The notes below the pieces were generated by a model, which saw nothing but the letters and a program-made list of their open reading frames with translations, was not told the DNA's origin and did not search any database. A DNA stretch of 64,000 nt from Candidatus Melainabacteria bacterium (GTDB taxonomy: Bacteria > Cyanobacteriota > Vampirovibrionia > Obscuribacterales > Obscuribacteraceae): contig JAFKGK010000001.1 of assembly GCA_017307165.1 (NCBI GenBank), forward strand, positions 653,602-717,601, read 5' to 3'. Numbering within the stretch: position 1 is the stretch's first letter; every line of letters begins with the position of its first letter. This document shows, piece after piece, positions 25,245-34,318 of the stretch. The position numbers were made by a program, and so were the translations under genes.

Positions 25245-27122
25245 TTATTTTTGAGTCTCCTCGGTCTGTTTGGCTGCAAGCGGCGGTGGGAGGAGCGGTG
25301 GTTTGTCCTGATCTTTGTTTTGCAACTCTACCTCGATGGTGTCCACCAGGAGGCTTGGGCTATTGGCCGATACCGGTACCCAGCCTGATTCTGCGCCACA
25401 GGTGCCGTTAAAAGTATCGTCGTCATCTGCAGCGCATCGGATACGTTCGAGAGAAGTCAGGGGCGTGCCTACTAGATCTACTCCACGCAATAGCTCGTCT
25501 GGCCTGCCATCTGCGTATACCCTCCAGACCCTGAGTGGCAAAAGCTTAAATGATTGAGGAAAAAAGGTCTGTGTCATGGTAAATCCGCCGGCGATCTCGT
25601 CAAAGATGAGCCCATAAGGCTTGCCTTGCTTTTTGATCTCAGCGACCAGCATTTGGCGCAGCTCCTCGTAAGGGACCTTTTTGCTGGACTCCACGATCAG
25701 ATTGCCTTGTCTTGCAACAGGCGCATGCCCATGCGAGCACCTGCCGTGGCCATTGCTTGTGGACACGCCTTTGATCGGCGATCTACCCATCAGATAGGTC
25801 TTTAGTACGCCATCTTTGACGAGAGTGACTTTTTGAGCCGGGACGCCTTCGTCGTCGTATTTGTAGTAGCCATTGAGGACCTTTTTGCCAAAGACCTGTC
25901 TGGTCGGATCGTCTACGACCGAGATAAAGCTTGGCATGATTTGCGTATCGAGCTTTTTGGCAAAAGTACGGCCTTCTGATTCGTCTTTTTGACGGTGGCC
26001 TTCGATACGGTGTCCGAAGATCTCGTGAAAAAATACACCAGCAGCCTTGGAACGCAAAATGGCTGGTCCGACATAGGGTTCGGCACGTTTGGCTGATCGC
26101 AATGCCACTACATCGGCCGCCAATTTTTCGACCATCTTTTCCATAGAGGCGCGATCCGGCAATTGATCCAGGCTGGAGGCCTCGACCCCGTCATATAGCC
26201 ATAGCTTCATGCCGTCGTCGGCAGTGGCATTGGCCAAAGCCGATATCCGGTATTGCAAGCGCGAGTCCTCGATATTGGTGCCTTCGCTGGTGACTAGTGT
26301 CCTTTTGACCTTGCTGACTGTAAATGAAACATTGGAGTCTTGCACTTCTGGATATTTTTTGAAGATCGAGGAGAGTTGTTTGACTGTAGTTTCCCAGGCT
26401 GCTCTGTCGATATCCAGATATTTTGTTTGTGGCTCTGAATACTGATGTGGAGGTTCGAGCGAAAAATCATCCGACTTGTCTTCTTCTTCGACTCGCATGT
26501 TTTTGTCAGTTACGACCTTGCGATAATCGGACTGAGCCTGCTTGTAAGCGGCATCCGTGCGTTCCCAGAGGGCCACGCGGATAGCATCGCGATCGTCTTC
26601 GTTGGGAAAAATCACCGTGGAAGAACGGGACAAGATAGATCCTAGATCTAGAGAACCGCCTCTGATCTTGTGTGTATTGTCTACCTTTGGCGATCCGACT
26701 CTTAGATTGATATCGAGATATCTGTCGTGATCGGCATCTGAATGAGTGTAGAGCGCACCATAATCTGATTGCAGATCAAGCGAATAAACGTCGTATACGG
26801 CATAGGAAAGAAAATAGAGCGGGGCTTCTTTTTCGCCATCGACCTGGGCACCATTTTTGAGTTTGGCCATCCAGCGGTCCATTTCCTCACGCATTGCCTG
26901 CAAGAGCACGGATCCTTGCAAGGGCGGCTTGCTGCTCGCGGTCTTGTCCTTGCTTTTTGCATGGTGAGTTTTTTTATTGGACTTAGCCCGGGCAAAAGAT
27001 GCAGAGGTCTTGGCTGGTGCAGTCTGCGCTGCTAATAGTGCTGCAGTGTCTGACTGGCTTATTGCCAGAGCGAGGCTGCAAGTAATTGGAAGCAGAGCAG
27101 ATCTTGTCAGCCCCTGGCGCAT
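25245..27122 (-). CDS. Secreted TldD-like zinc metallopeptidase
   Basis: 625 aa from ATG 27122 (the TTG two codons earlier is less likely). Signal peptide in the first 35 residues, then a Lys-rich spacer to about residue 65. TldD-family core: FFHEIFGHRIEGH gives the HExxxH zinc helix at about residues 366-371, and a C-terminal GTCGAESGWVPVSANSP supplies the third-ligand cysteine region. The acidic FPNEDDRDAIRVALWERTD block and FISVVDDPTRQVF match the neighbour. TldD/TldE proteases cleave unfolded or leader peptides inside cells; this version is exported. A one-base gap couples it to the TldE-like gene. Confidence 0.85.
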   Translation of the reverse strand: MRQGLTRSALLPITCSLALAISQSDTAALLAAQTAPAKTSASFARAKSNKKTHHAKSKDKTASSKPPLQGSVLLQAMREEMDRWMAKLKNGAQVDGEKEAPLYFLSYAVYDVYSLDLQSDYGALYTHSDADHDRYLDINLRVGSPKVDNTHKIRGGSLDLGSILSRSSTVIFPNEDDRDAIRVALWERTDAAYKQAQSDYRKVVTDKNMRVEEEDKSDDFSLEPPHQYSEPQTKYLDIDRAAWETTVKQLSSIFKKYPEVQDSNVSFTVSKVKRTLVTSEGTNIEDSRLQYRISALANATADDGMKLWLYDGVEASSLDQLPDRASMEKMVEKLAADVVALRSAKRAEPYVGPAILRSKAAGVFFHEIFGHRIEGHRQKDESEGRTFAKKLDTQIMPSFISVVDDPTRQVFGKKVLNGYYKYDDEGVPAQKVTLVKDGVLKTYLMGRSPIKGVSTSNGHGRCSHGHAPVARQGNLIVESSKKVPYEELRQMLVAEIKKQGKPYGLIFDEIAGGFTMTQTFFPQSFKLLPLRVWRVYADGRPDELLRGVDLVGTPLTSLERIRCAADDDDTFNGTCGAESGWVPVSANSPSLLVDTIEVELQNKDQDKPPLLPPPLAAKQTEETQK

Positions 27123-27181
27123 ATGCAAGGTCGAGTCCCCGATTAGTAACCCACAAATTATCGAAAATAATAGCGATTAAA

Positions 27182-27970
27182 TCAAGTTTTGCCTTGATGC
27201 AGAGGGCGATCAGGATATTGGGTTGTTGTTGCCTTGAGATCAGCATCTAGAGCCACTCTCTCGTCAAAGACAAAGCACTCTCCTGTATAATGCTCCCCGC
27301 CCACAGTCTCAAAATACTTGAGGATGCCTCCATCTAACTGGTAGACGTGATCCACATCGATCTCCTGCATGTAAAGTGCGGCTTTTTCGCAGCGTATACC
27401 ACCCGTGCAAAACGATACTATGGTCTTGCCTTCGAGCTCGCCTTGCGCTTTGCAAGAGGCGATGGCCTGAGGAAACTCTGTAAACTTTTGGATCTTGAAA
27501 TCACGAGCTCCATTAAAGGTGCCGATCTCTACTTCGAAGGCATTGCGAGTATCGAGCATCAGGACGGGTCTACCCTCATCATCATGTCCGCGATCCAGCC
27601 AGGTCTTGAGTGTGGCTGCATCGACCGAGGGTGCACGTGTGGCTTCTGGACGGATCATTGGGTGACGCATGGTGATGATCTCGCGTGCAGTGCGCACGAC
27701 CATCTTGCCAAAAGGTTGTCGGTCGGAAAAACTCTCCTTGACCTCGATATCGCCAAATCTACCCTCGAAAATCGGGTCGCCTCTCAAAAATCGCAAAAAC
27801 TCTGCGATGTGATCGGGTGTGCCGGCCAGAAACAGATTGATACCTTCTTGTGAAACTATTACCGTGCCCTTGAGGCCGAGATAGTCGCATTTTTGCTTGA
27901 GCGCGTCCTTAAATAAGTCGGTATCGTGGATACCGATAAACTTGTAGGCGGCGATATTTGAGATCTGCAT
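27182..27970 (-). CDS. trhO: tRNA uridine-34 hydroxylase TrhO (rhodanese family)
   Basis: 262 aa from ATG 27970; homologues start with a short segment before AAYKFIGI. N-terminal acylphosphatase-like/UPF0176 domain (LKGTVIVSQEGINLFLAGT), then a rhodanese domain with the active-site loop FCTGGIRCEKAA and the motif VYQLDGGILKYFE. Family members catalyse O2-dependent hydroxylation of tRNA uridine-34, which precedes cmo5U/mo5U formation. The gene is 35 bp downstream of the 175-aa orphan and 59 bp upstream of nothing co-directional except the TldD pair. Confidence 0.93.
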   Translation of the reverse strand: MQISNIAAYKFIGIHDTDLFKDALKQKCDYLGLKGTVIVSQEGINLFLAGTPDHIAEFLRFLRGDPIFEGRFGDIEVKESFSDRQPFGKMVVRTAREIITMRHPMIRPEATRAPSVDAATLKTWLDRGHDDEGRPVLMLDTRNAFEVEIGTFNGARDFKIQKFTEFPQAIASCKAQGELEGKTIVSFCTGGIRCEKAALYMQEIDVDHVYQLDGGILKYFETVGGEHYTGECFVFDERVALDADLKATTTQYPDRPLHQGKT

Positions 27971-28005
27971 CGCCTGATTATAATATCTTTGAGCCTGTCT
28001 TGCTT

Positions 28006-28533
28006 CTACATCAAGACTTCGACATTGTCGCTCAAGCATGCCTCGAGAATGTTGAGTATTGCTGTGCCCTCGGAGACCTGGCGCTCTGCAATAATACGCA
28101 GATAGCTTGAGGCGACGTTTACATTTACCTTATCCAGGGATAGAGCCAGATAAAAATCTTGACGATTTGCCTGTGCATCATTATCTCGGCTTGCATCCAA
28201 AAGATGCAGGGGCTGAAAGGCATCATGGGCAAATGCAGGCGCACCTGAGACCTCGGCGCTGGACGAAAAGAGAAAGTCTATGACGCAGCGGTTTGCGTCG
28301 CCTTGCCATTCGTTGACTATTTTGGCCGTCAAAACACGCAGATTGCCCAGTTGAGGGACCATACGCTGCAAATCGACTCGCAATCTCTCGGCCAGTACCG
28401 AAAGATCTAAATCATCGACTGCGGAGCTCGCGTCTATTTGCGCGCCTTGCAGGCGATTGAGACGCAAAAATCTTACTGCTCCGCGCTCGGTGCTGGATTT
28501 TGACCGATTGACTCCAAAACTGCTCGTGCTCAT
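28006..28533 (-). CDS. Hypothetical protein, 175 aa
   Basis: No recognised family. Mixed alpha/beta soluble sequence. A central DFYLALSLDKVNVNVASSYLR strand-like segment and a C-terminal ILNILEACLSDNVEVLM helix. No signal peptide. It is upstream of trhO on the same strand with 35 bp between. Weak ribosome site; start not confirmed. Confidence 0.6.
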   Translation of the reverse strand: MSTSSFGVNRSKSSTERGAVRFLRLNRLQGAQIDASSAVDDLDLSVLAERLRVDLQRMVPQLGNLRVLTAKIVNEWQGDANRCVIDFLFSSSAEVSGAPAFAHDAFQPLHLLDASRDNDAQANRQDFYLALSLDKVNVNVASSYLRIIAERQVSEGTAILNILEACLSDNVEVLM

Positions 28534-28617
28534 GTCTTATCAGGCCTCATTGCAAAAATTTCGCCATGTGCAAATGCTGACTGGAGGCCAGCCAAAAAGT
28601 TGCCTGATTTTTTGCCC

Positions 28618-29400
28618 CTATTTTTTTTGAGCAGGCAGGTCTCGGCCGTCTGATCCTAGCTGTTTGCCCAGGTCTCCCACTATGTCGTTGATCAGGTCGA
28701 CTCCCAGGGTGACTTCGTCTTCTGATTTTGCCCTGCGATAGCCCTTAGGCGGGTCAAAAAATGATGCCGGTACCTGTATCTTTTTAGCACTTTCTGTTTC
28801 GAGCTTGATGACGCGACCATGATGATTGAAGACTATGATACGCAAAGCCAATCTGCTGGCTAGCTTGCCAAAGGTAGTGGCAAAAAATGCCTCCATTTGC
28901 GGTGGCGGTACTATGTTGTCGTTAAAGTAATATAGGGCTTTAACGACTTTTGACTCTTTGTTTGTGCCTGTTCTGGTGACGGTCACGCACTTGGTTTTGA
29001 GGCCGGCAATCTCTGCAGGCTCGCCTGTGCCGGTGGTATAGGTATCTGGCAGGTAGGAAGCTTTGAGCATCTGGGCGCGCAAACCGAGATTTTTTGTATA
29101 AGCTGGTATAGAGCTGGTATAGATCATCTGGCGATCGTCGTTGAAAAAGTTGAGTTGCCAGTCTGGCGCCTGAGATGTGATGGCATATTTTGACTTTTTG
29201 TAGAGCGCTCTAAATCCATTTTTGCTCAGCCAGATCGTACGCTCACCCAGATTATTGTCTCTTTGCTTGAGCTCCCAAATGGTTTGTGTGCCTTGATTTT
29301 TTCCGGTAGAACCGGCGGGATTGGCGGCGGTTGGTAAAAGAGAAAATACTGTGAAAGCAATGCAAATACAGAAAGCTGAGATCAAATTCAATTGAGACAT
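28618..29400 (-). CDS. Hypothetical exported protein, 260 aa
   Basis: No recognised family. Signal peptide (ISAFCICIAFTVFSLLPTAANP, cleavage near residue 27). The mature part is beta-rich with a tryptophan-tyrosine pattern (TQTIWELKQRDNNLGERTIW, PDWQLNFFNDDRQMIYTS), reminiscent of outer-membrane or extracytoplasmic lipid-handling beta proteins, but no homology is claimed. It ends with the basic KLKSDGRDLPAQKK-like tail (sequence SDGRDLPAQKK). Confidence 0.6.
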   Translation of the reverse strand: MSQLNLISAFCICIAFTVFSLLPTAANPAGSTGKNQGTQTIWELKQRDNNLGERTIWLSKNGFRALYKKSKYAITSQAPDWQLNFFNDDRQMIYTSSIPAYTKNLGLRAQMLKASYLPDTYTTGTGEPAEIAGLKTKCVTVTRTGTNKESKVVKALYYFNDNIVPPPQMEAFFATTFGKLASRLALRIIVFNHHGRVIKLETESAKKIQVPASFFDPPKGYRRAKSEDEVTLGVDLINDIVGDLGKQLGSDGRDLPAQKK

Positions 29401-29533
29401 TGAGAGCGCTCGTCCCTTATGTTGCGAATCATTGACTTATGGATTGAATATTAGTTTAACAGTCGTGAGGTACATATCCTGCTAAAGCCCATAGAGTCGG
29501 TATTTTGAAATAAGTGCTCAAAATTTCATCATG

Positions 29534-29539
29534 TATAAT
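29534..29539 (+). promoter_or_regulatory. -10 element upstream of the ABC-F gene
   Basis: A perfect TATAAT 38 bp before the ATG at 29578. The best -35 candidate, TTGAAA at 29505-29510, is too far (23 bp), so the -35 is weak or activator-dependent. Confidence 0.35.
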
Positions 29540-29577
29540 CACCGCGCAAGCATATGCCCAACAGGAAAAGTACAGTC

Positions 29578-31185
29578 ATGATAATCGTCAACGAATTGTC
29601 AAAGAGCTTTGGTAGTCGCACGCTCTTTGATAATGTCTCAGCCAAGTTTATCCCTGGTAATCGCTATGGCCTGACCGGTCCTAATGGTTGTGGCAAATCG
29701 ACCTTCATGAAGATATTGTCTGGTGAGATAGAGGCCAGCAATAATGGCACGATCAGCCGCCCCAAGCATGTTGGCGTGCTAAAACAAAACCAGTTTGCCT
29801 ATGATAACGAGCGCATCATCGATACAGTCATCATGGGCAACGAATTGCTCTGGCAGACCTTCAAGGAGCGTGACGCTCTCTGCGAAAAGCCTGATCTCAC
29901 CGAAGCCGAGATGAATAGGCTAGGTGAACTCGAAGTGATCATTGCCGACGAGAATGGCTATAGCGCTGAGTTTGAAGCAGGGGAGATTTTGCGCGGGATC
30001 GGTATTGCCGATGATGACCACGAAAACCTCATGAGCACCTTGCCGACCGACTTTAAGTTTAGAGTCTTGCTTGCTCAGGCCTTATTTGGTGGAGCGGAGG
30101 CCTTGTTTCTCGACGAACCTACAAACCACCTGGACCTAGAAACCATACACTGGCTCGAGGAGTTTCTTGCGAGCTACGAAGGCGCGTTGATAGTCATTTC
30201 TCACGACAGACACTTTCTCAACTCGGTCTGCACTCATATCGCTGATATCGATTACGACACCATCATCGTCTATACCGGCAATTATGATGACATGGTCGAA
30301 CAAAAAATGCAGGCTCGTGCCACCATCGAGTCCGCAAACAAGGACAAGGCCAAAAAAATAGCGCAATTACAAGAGTTTGTCGCTAGATTTGCTGCTGGTC
30401 AGCGCTCTTCGCAGGTGCAATCACGGCGCAAGGAGATAGCTAGATTGGCGCCGCAGGAGCTCAAGAGGTCCAATATCCAAAGGCCGTTTATCAGATTTGA
30501 GCAAGAAAAGCCCTCTGGGCGTGAGGTATTGATCGCACGCGGTATCTCCAAAGGATTTGACGGCAAGTTGCTCTTTGATAAGCTCGATCTCGAAATAGAG
30601 CGCGGTGACAAGGTCGCTATCATCGGCGCCAATGGCGTAGGTAAGACCACGCTCTTGCGTTGCTTGATGGGAGAGTTGCCTGTCGACAAGGGTACGGTCA
30701 AATGGACAGACAATGCGACCTGGTCATATTATCCTCAGGATTATCATGATGAGATCAAGCCGGGATTCACTGCTTTCGAATGGCTGATGCAATTTATGAA
30801 GGACGAGGGACAGCAATATGTTCGTGGCATACTCGGCCGCATGCTATTTTCGGGCGACGAAGCCGAAAAGGCCACCGGATCGCTTTCCGGAGGCGAAGCT
30901 GCTCGCTTATTGATGGGACGCATGATGATGCTCAAAAATCCAGTATTGATATTTGACGAGCCGACCAACCACCTGGATCTCGAAGCTGTGTCGGCACTGG
31001 GCGAAGGCTTGTCGACTTTTCCTGGTACGGTCTTTGTGGTCACTCATGACAGGGATCTGGTTTCAAACGTGGCGACCAAGATCATTGCCTTTACTCCGGA
31101 TGGGCTTATCACTTTTACCGGCACCTATGACGAATATCTCGAGGATCACCCGCTCAAGCCTCTGGCCAATGCCAAACGCAAATAA
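29578..31185 (+). CDS. ABC-F family ATPase (YbiT-like)
   Basis: 535 aa from ATG 29578, with AGGAAAAG about ten bases upstream; an in-frame ATG 24 bp earlier lacks a ribosome site. Two ABC domains without membrane segments: GPNGCGKS and GANGVGKT Walker A, an imperfect signature in the first, LSGGEAARLL in the second, and DEPTNHLDLE in both. A charged interdomain linker (about residues 245-300) contains QRSSQVQSRRKEIARL, the P-site tRNA interaction motif region. ABC-F proteins act on ribosomes, easing stalls or antibiotic effects. The similarity looks closest to YbiT; antibiotic specificity cannot be inferred. Confidence 0.9.
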   Translation: MIIVNELSKSFGSRTLFDNVSAKFIPGNRYGLTGPNGCGKSTFMKILSGEIEASNNGTISRPKHVGVLKQNQFAYDNERIIDTVIMGNELLWQTFKERDALCEKPDLTEAEMNRLGELEVIIADENGYSAEFEAGEILRGIGIADDDHENLMSTLPTDFKFRVLLAQALFGGAEALFLDEPTNHLDLETIHWLEEFLASYEGALIVISHDRHFLNSVCTHIADIDYDTIIVYTGNYDDMVEQKMQARATIESANKDKAKKIAQLQEFVARFAAGQRSSQVQSRRKEIARLAPQELKRSNIQRPFIRFEQEKPSGREVLIARGISKGFDGKLLFDKLDLEIERGDKVAIIGANGVGKTTLLRCLMGELPVDKGTVKWTDNATWSYYPQDYHDEIKPGFTAFEWLMQFMKDEGQQYVRGILGRMLFSGDEAEKATGSLSGGEAARLLMGRMMMLKNPVLIFDEPTNHLDLEAVSALGEGLSTFPGTVFVVTHDRDLVSNVATKIIAFTPDGLITFTGTYDEYLEDHPLKPLANAKRK

Positions 31186-31202
31186 CAGATCCTCACAAAA
31201 AG

Positions 31203-31238
31203 AAAGGGGCAAGAGATCATCTCTTGTCTTGCCCCTTT
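31203..31238 (+). terminator. Strong intrinsic terminator after the ABC-F gene
   Basis: 12-bp perfect stem AAAGGGGCAAGA / TCTTGCCCCTTT (31203-31214 with 31227-31238), with a further CAAGAGA/TCTCTTG arm inside the loop, followed by a C/T-rich tail. Confidence 0.8.
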
Positions 31239-31272
31239 CCCCTCTCTCAGTAAAACCGTCTTGTAAAACCAA

Positions 31273-31575
31273 CTACCAGATGATGCGTCTCAATCCGCCT
31301 AACAAGCCATTGCCGTAGCCATTGTTGTAATAACCATTGTTGTAATAGCCGTTGTAATTGTTGTAATAACCGTTGTAGTTGTTGTTCCAGCCACGATGGC
31401 GGCCCCAGTTGTTATTGTTCCAACCGCCATTCCAATTATTGTTGCAATAATTGTTGCGCCATCTGTGGTGTCTTGCCTCAGCCGGTGCATTGAAGCCAAA
31501 TGATACGGCTAGAGTAAGCAAAAGTGCTCCAAGAGCCATCACTCTTTTAGTGGTGTTGTTAAACGTGGATTTCAT
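31273..31575 (-). CDS. Exported Asn/Tyr/Gly-rich low-complexity protein
   Basis: 100 aa. Signal peptide (VMALGALLLTLAVSFGFNAPAEA, cleavage near residue 36). The mature part is almost only N, G, Y, W, R and H: RHHRWRNNYCNNNWN, then repeats of the type NGYYNN (about residues 69-89). One cysteine. GGAGGATCAGTC before the ATG gives a good ribosome site. Such sequences can form prion-like or adhesive fibres; the real role is unknown. It is convergent with the ABC-F gene, whose terminator lies between them. Confidence 0.75.
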   Translation of the reverse strand: MKSTFNNTTKRVMALGALLLTLAVSFGFNAPAEARHHRWRNNYCNNNWNGGWNNNNWGRHRGWNNNYNGYYNNYNGYYNNGYYNNGYGNGLLGGLRRIIW

Positions 31576-31776
31576 GACTGATCCTCCCAGTATTTATTTT
31601 TGCTGCATGAGCTTTGATCAATATCCAAAACCCACATTTCATCAGCAACTAGTTCTATGACGCCAGGGCAATGGGGGTGTTCCCTAAGCGCTAACTAAAT
31701 TTTCAATAGTCCCTCGGTTAAGCCCTAGTCAGGCTTACGCAAGTTTTGAGACAGGTTTAATCGCTTTAATATATGT

Positions 31777-33297
31777 ATGAGTAAAGAGATATCGGCTGCG
31801 GTTCTGTTGCTTCTGGTCGCGCTACCCCTCAATATCGGGGTAGCCATCGCCGCTGGCGTGCCGGCCGAGAACGGCATTATCTCAGGCTTCATTGGTGCGG
31901 TCATCACTGGCATGGTCAGTCGTTGCCCGATGCTTGTATCCGGACCGGATGCCGGCATCGGTGCCCTGGTGCTCGAAATGCTGCAAAAGCATGGCCCGGC
32001 CGTGCTTGGCCCACTCGTTCTCATCGCTGGCGTGCTGCAGCTGCTCATCGGTCTCAGTCGTCAGTCTCGGTGGTTTAGAGCGGTATCGCCTGCGGTGGTC
32101 AACGGCATGCTGGTCGGCATGGGCTTGCTCATTGTGGTCACTCAGTTTCACATCATGCTGGATGATTCGCCAAAAGAGACCGGACTTGCCAATCTTTTGC
32201 TCATCCCAGAAGCCATCAGCAAGGGTATATTTGCCGAGGGCCTCACACCACACCGTAGTGCTGCCTTGCTGGGCATGTTTTCGATCTTTATAGCCTATGC
32301 CTGGTCGCGTCTCCAATTTAAATGGTCCAAGATGCTGCCTCCAGCCCTGGTGGCTATAGTATTAGCGAGCCTGGTTGCCGAGTTGGCTGGTCTGTCCGTG
32401 CAAAAGGTCGCGCTGCCCGAAACCGTCAAGATCGCCTTTATGCCTTATCAAATGGATGGCTTGCTCAAGGCTCTGGTCGATCCAAACATCTGGTTATCTG
32501 CAGTCACTTTGACCTTTGTCATAAGCGTGCAGACTACCATCACTATCAATGCTCTCGAAAACTCGGGCAAGAATGAGCGCTTCAACTACGACCGAGAGCT
32601 CGTGGCACAGGGCACCGGCAACCTCATCGGTGGTCTCGTCGGTGCTCTGCCCGTCGCAGGGGTCTTATTGCGTAGCTCGGCTAATATGCAAAGTGGTGCA
32701 AGGACAAAAATCCCTAATATCGGCCATGGCATTATGATGATCCTGGCTGTTTTTATAATCCCGCGGACGCTCGAATACATACCTACAGGGGCACTGGCGG
32801 CCATCCTCGTCTATATTGGCTGCCGTATGATCCTTGGCATTCGCCAAAATCTCAAAAATTTCCCCCGTGAAGAATGGATAATATTAGCCCTCACGGTTGG
32901 GGCGATATTGTGCACCAATCTATTTACTGGGGTTTTGTTCGGCCTGGGCGCAGCTGTCGCAAAAGAGCTCTACAGGCTGCTCTATCTCGATATCAAACTC
33001 AAGCCTATTGCCAATCGCCAGGCTTCGGCCTTGATGCTGAGCGGGGCTGCCACCTTTGTCCATGTGCCTCGCATGATGCAGATCCTTGCTGATCTAGATC
33101 CCGAGCAAGAGCTGCATGTCCATCTCGAAAAGGTAACTTATATAGATCATGCAATGTTGCAGCTTTTGATGGAATGGGAGCTCGAACACCGAAACAAGCT
33201 TGTCATCGATTGGGACAATCTAGGTGCAAGCATCTCTCCACAAAAAAAATTGCCCGGCGTCAATCTGCAGGACAAGATTCCTCCCATAAGCGTTTAA
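31777..33297 (+). CDS. SulP-family anion transporter with C-terminal STAS domain
   Basis: 506 aa. Ten or more membrane helices, with the SulP hallmark region (GVPAENGIISGFIGAVITG, then MLVSGPDAGIGALVL), and a C-terminal STAS domain of about 80 residues (LHVHLEKVTYIDHAMLQLLMEW). SulP proteins move sulfate, bicarbonate or other anions. The substrate cannot be read from the sequence. No ribosome site is seen; a TAATAT box sits five bases upstream of the ATG, so translation may be leaderless. The Usp-like gene follows 15 bp later and probably regulates it. Confidence 0.9.
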   Translation: MSKEISAAVLLLLVALPLNIGVAIAAGVPAENGIISGFIGAVITGMVSRCPMLVSGPDAGIGALVLEMLQKHGPAVLGPLVLIAGVLQLLIGLSRQSRWFRAVSPAVVNGMLVGMGLLIVVTQFHIMLDDSPKETGLANLLLIPEAISKGIFAEGLTPHRSAALLGMFSIFIAYAWSRLQFKWSKMLPPALVAIVLASLVAELAGLSVQKVALPETVKIAFMPYQMDGLLKALVDPNIWLSAVTLTFVISVQTTITINALENSGKNERFNYDRELVAQGTGNLIGGLVGALPVAGVLLRSSANMQSGARTKIPNIGHGIMMILAVFIIPRTLEYIPTGALAAILVYIGCRMILGIRQNLKNFPREEWIILALTVGAILCTNLFTGVLFGLGAAVAKELYRLLYLDIKLKPIANRQASALMLSGAATFVHVPRMMQILADLDPEQELHVHLEKVTYIDHAMLQLLMEWELEHRNKLVIDWDNLGASISPQKKLPGVNLQDKIPPISV

Positions 33298-33312
33298 TGG
33301 AGCTGGACAGAC

Positions 33313-33816
33313 ATGACTAATATCACAAAAGGAATCAGGCTCTTGTTTCCTATCAAGGATATGGCTCACGGAGAGGCCGTCCAGGATCTGCTCTTTGCCA
33401 ATCGAGAGCGTAGTTTTGAGTCGATCACCTTTTTGCATGTTGTGGATAAGGATCTGATGGGAGATCCTGCTTATAGCGCATTCGAAGCAATCAAGCGCAT
33501 GCGCGGGCATGAGCGCAGTGTTGCCGACAGCCGCGCTTTTTTGCGCGATCTCGTTGCCCGTACCCAGCGTGAGCTCGATGTCGAGAATGTGGATTTTTGC
33601 GTCTTGAGCGATCATGACGTAGCCGGCTGTATTTTGCGCAAGGCCGAGCAGCTATGCTCGACCATGCTCATCCTGCTTGCAGACAATACATCCTTACAGG
33701 ACAACTGGTTTAACACCAGTGTACTAAAAGTAGTGTTACGCAAAACGCCCGACGATCTCACTGTACATGTCATCAAAGGTCCTGTGCGGGGCGGCTTTCT
33801 TGCTAGTTTGACCTAG
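33313..33816 (+). CDS. Universal-stress-protein-like cytoplasmic protein
   Basis: 167 aa. N-terminal IRLLFPIKDM strand followed by an alpha/beta arrangement resembling the UspA fold (SFESITFLHVVDKDL; VDFCVLSDHDVAGCILRKAEQ). The canonical Usp ATP-binding G-2x-G-9x-G(S/T) motif is not evident. It lies 15 bp after the SulP gene, so it is co-transcribed and may regulate transport. Confidence 0.65.
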   Translation: MTNITKGIRLLFPIKDMAHGEAVQDLLFANRERSFESITFLHVVDKDLMGDPAYSAFEAIKRMRGHERSVADSRAFLRDLVARTQRELDVENVDFCVLSDHDVAGCILRKAEQLCSTMLILLADNTSLQDNWFNTSVLKVVLRKTPDDLTVHVIKGPVRGGFLASLT

Positions 33817-33839
33817 CCAGGACTTAAGGATAGGTCAAA
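33807..33839 (+). repeat. Perfect 9-bp inverted repeat over the Usp-like stop codon
   Basis: TTTGACCTA (33807-33815) pairs with TAGGTCAAA (33831-33839) across a 15-nt loop. The hairpin includes the stop codon and has no T-tract, so it may protect or attenuate the transcript rather than terminate it. Confidence 0.45.
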
Positions 33840-33912
33840 TGACCGATGGGCGTGTCCGGATCCTTCTCATATGTTGGGAGAGGGGCCCAATTGCTGAGGG
33901 ATTTCTTTTTAT

Positions 33913-34290
33913 ATGACCAATTTACTAAGTACTCTTGTTGCCAATTTTTTGCAAAAACTCAAAACCACTGCGGACACGGCAAGGAGCATAGACAGTGCCC
34001 GCATGACCTCGACTCGTCTCAAGGCTGCGCATTTTAAAGAAGTGGTGCAGACTGATGTATCGATAGGAGGCTTTAAGAGAGAGGAAGATGGGGAGGATGA
34101 AATGGTGGTGGCGCAACTGCCAAATAAAGAAGAGTTTAAAGAGGTCTTTGGCGTCGAGCCGCAACAAGTGAAAGCCGTATCGGAGGGAGTAAGGCTGTCT
34201 AATGTAAGTCAATATCGACTTGCTGCTTATGTCGCAACCACAAATCCACGCATGCGTGCCCTTGATCCTCAGGACGAGCTATCGCATTAG
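33913..34290 (+). CDS. Hypothetical protein, 125 aa
   Basis: No family recognised. Helical N-terminus (residues 1-50), then an acidic middle (KREEDGEDE). Soluble, no signal. It lies 28 bp ahead of the winged-helix protein on the same strand, so they may form one unit. Upstream GAGGGA lies about 14 bases from the ATG. Confidence 0.55.
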   Translation: MTNLLSTLVANFLQKLKTTADTARSIDSARMTSTRLKAAHFKEVVQTDVSIGGFKREEDGEDEMVVAQLPNKEEFKEVFGVEPQQVKAVSEGVRLSNVSQYRLAAYVATTNPRMRALDPQDELSH

Positions 34291-34318
34291 TCTGTTGGTC
34301 AATGGGTATAGTTTTTGC

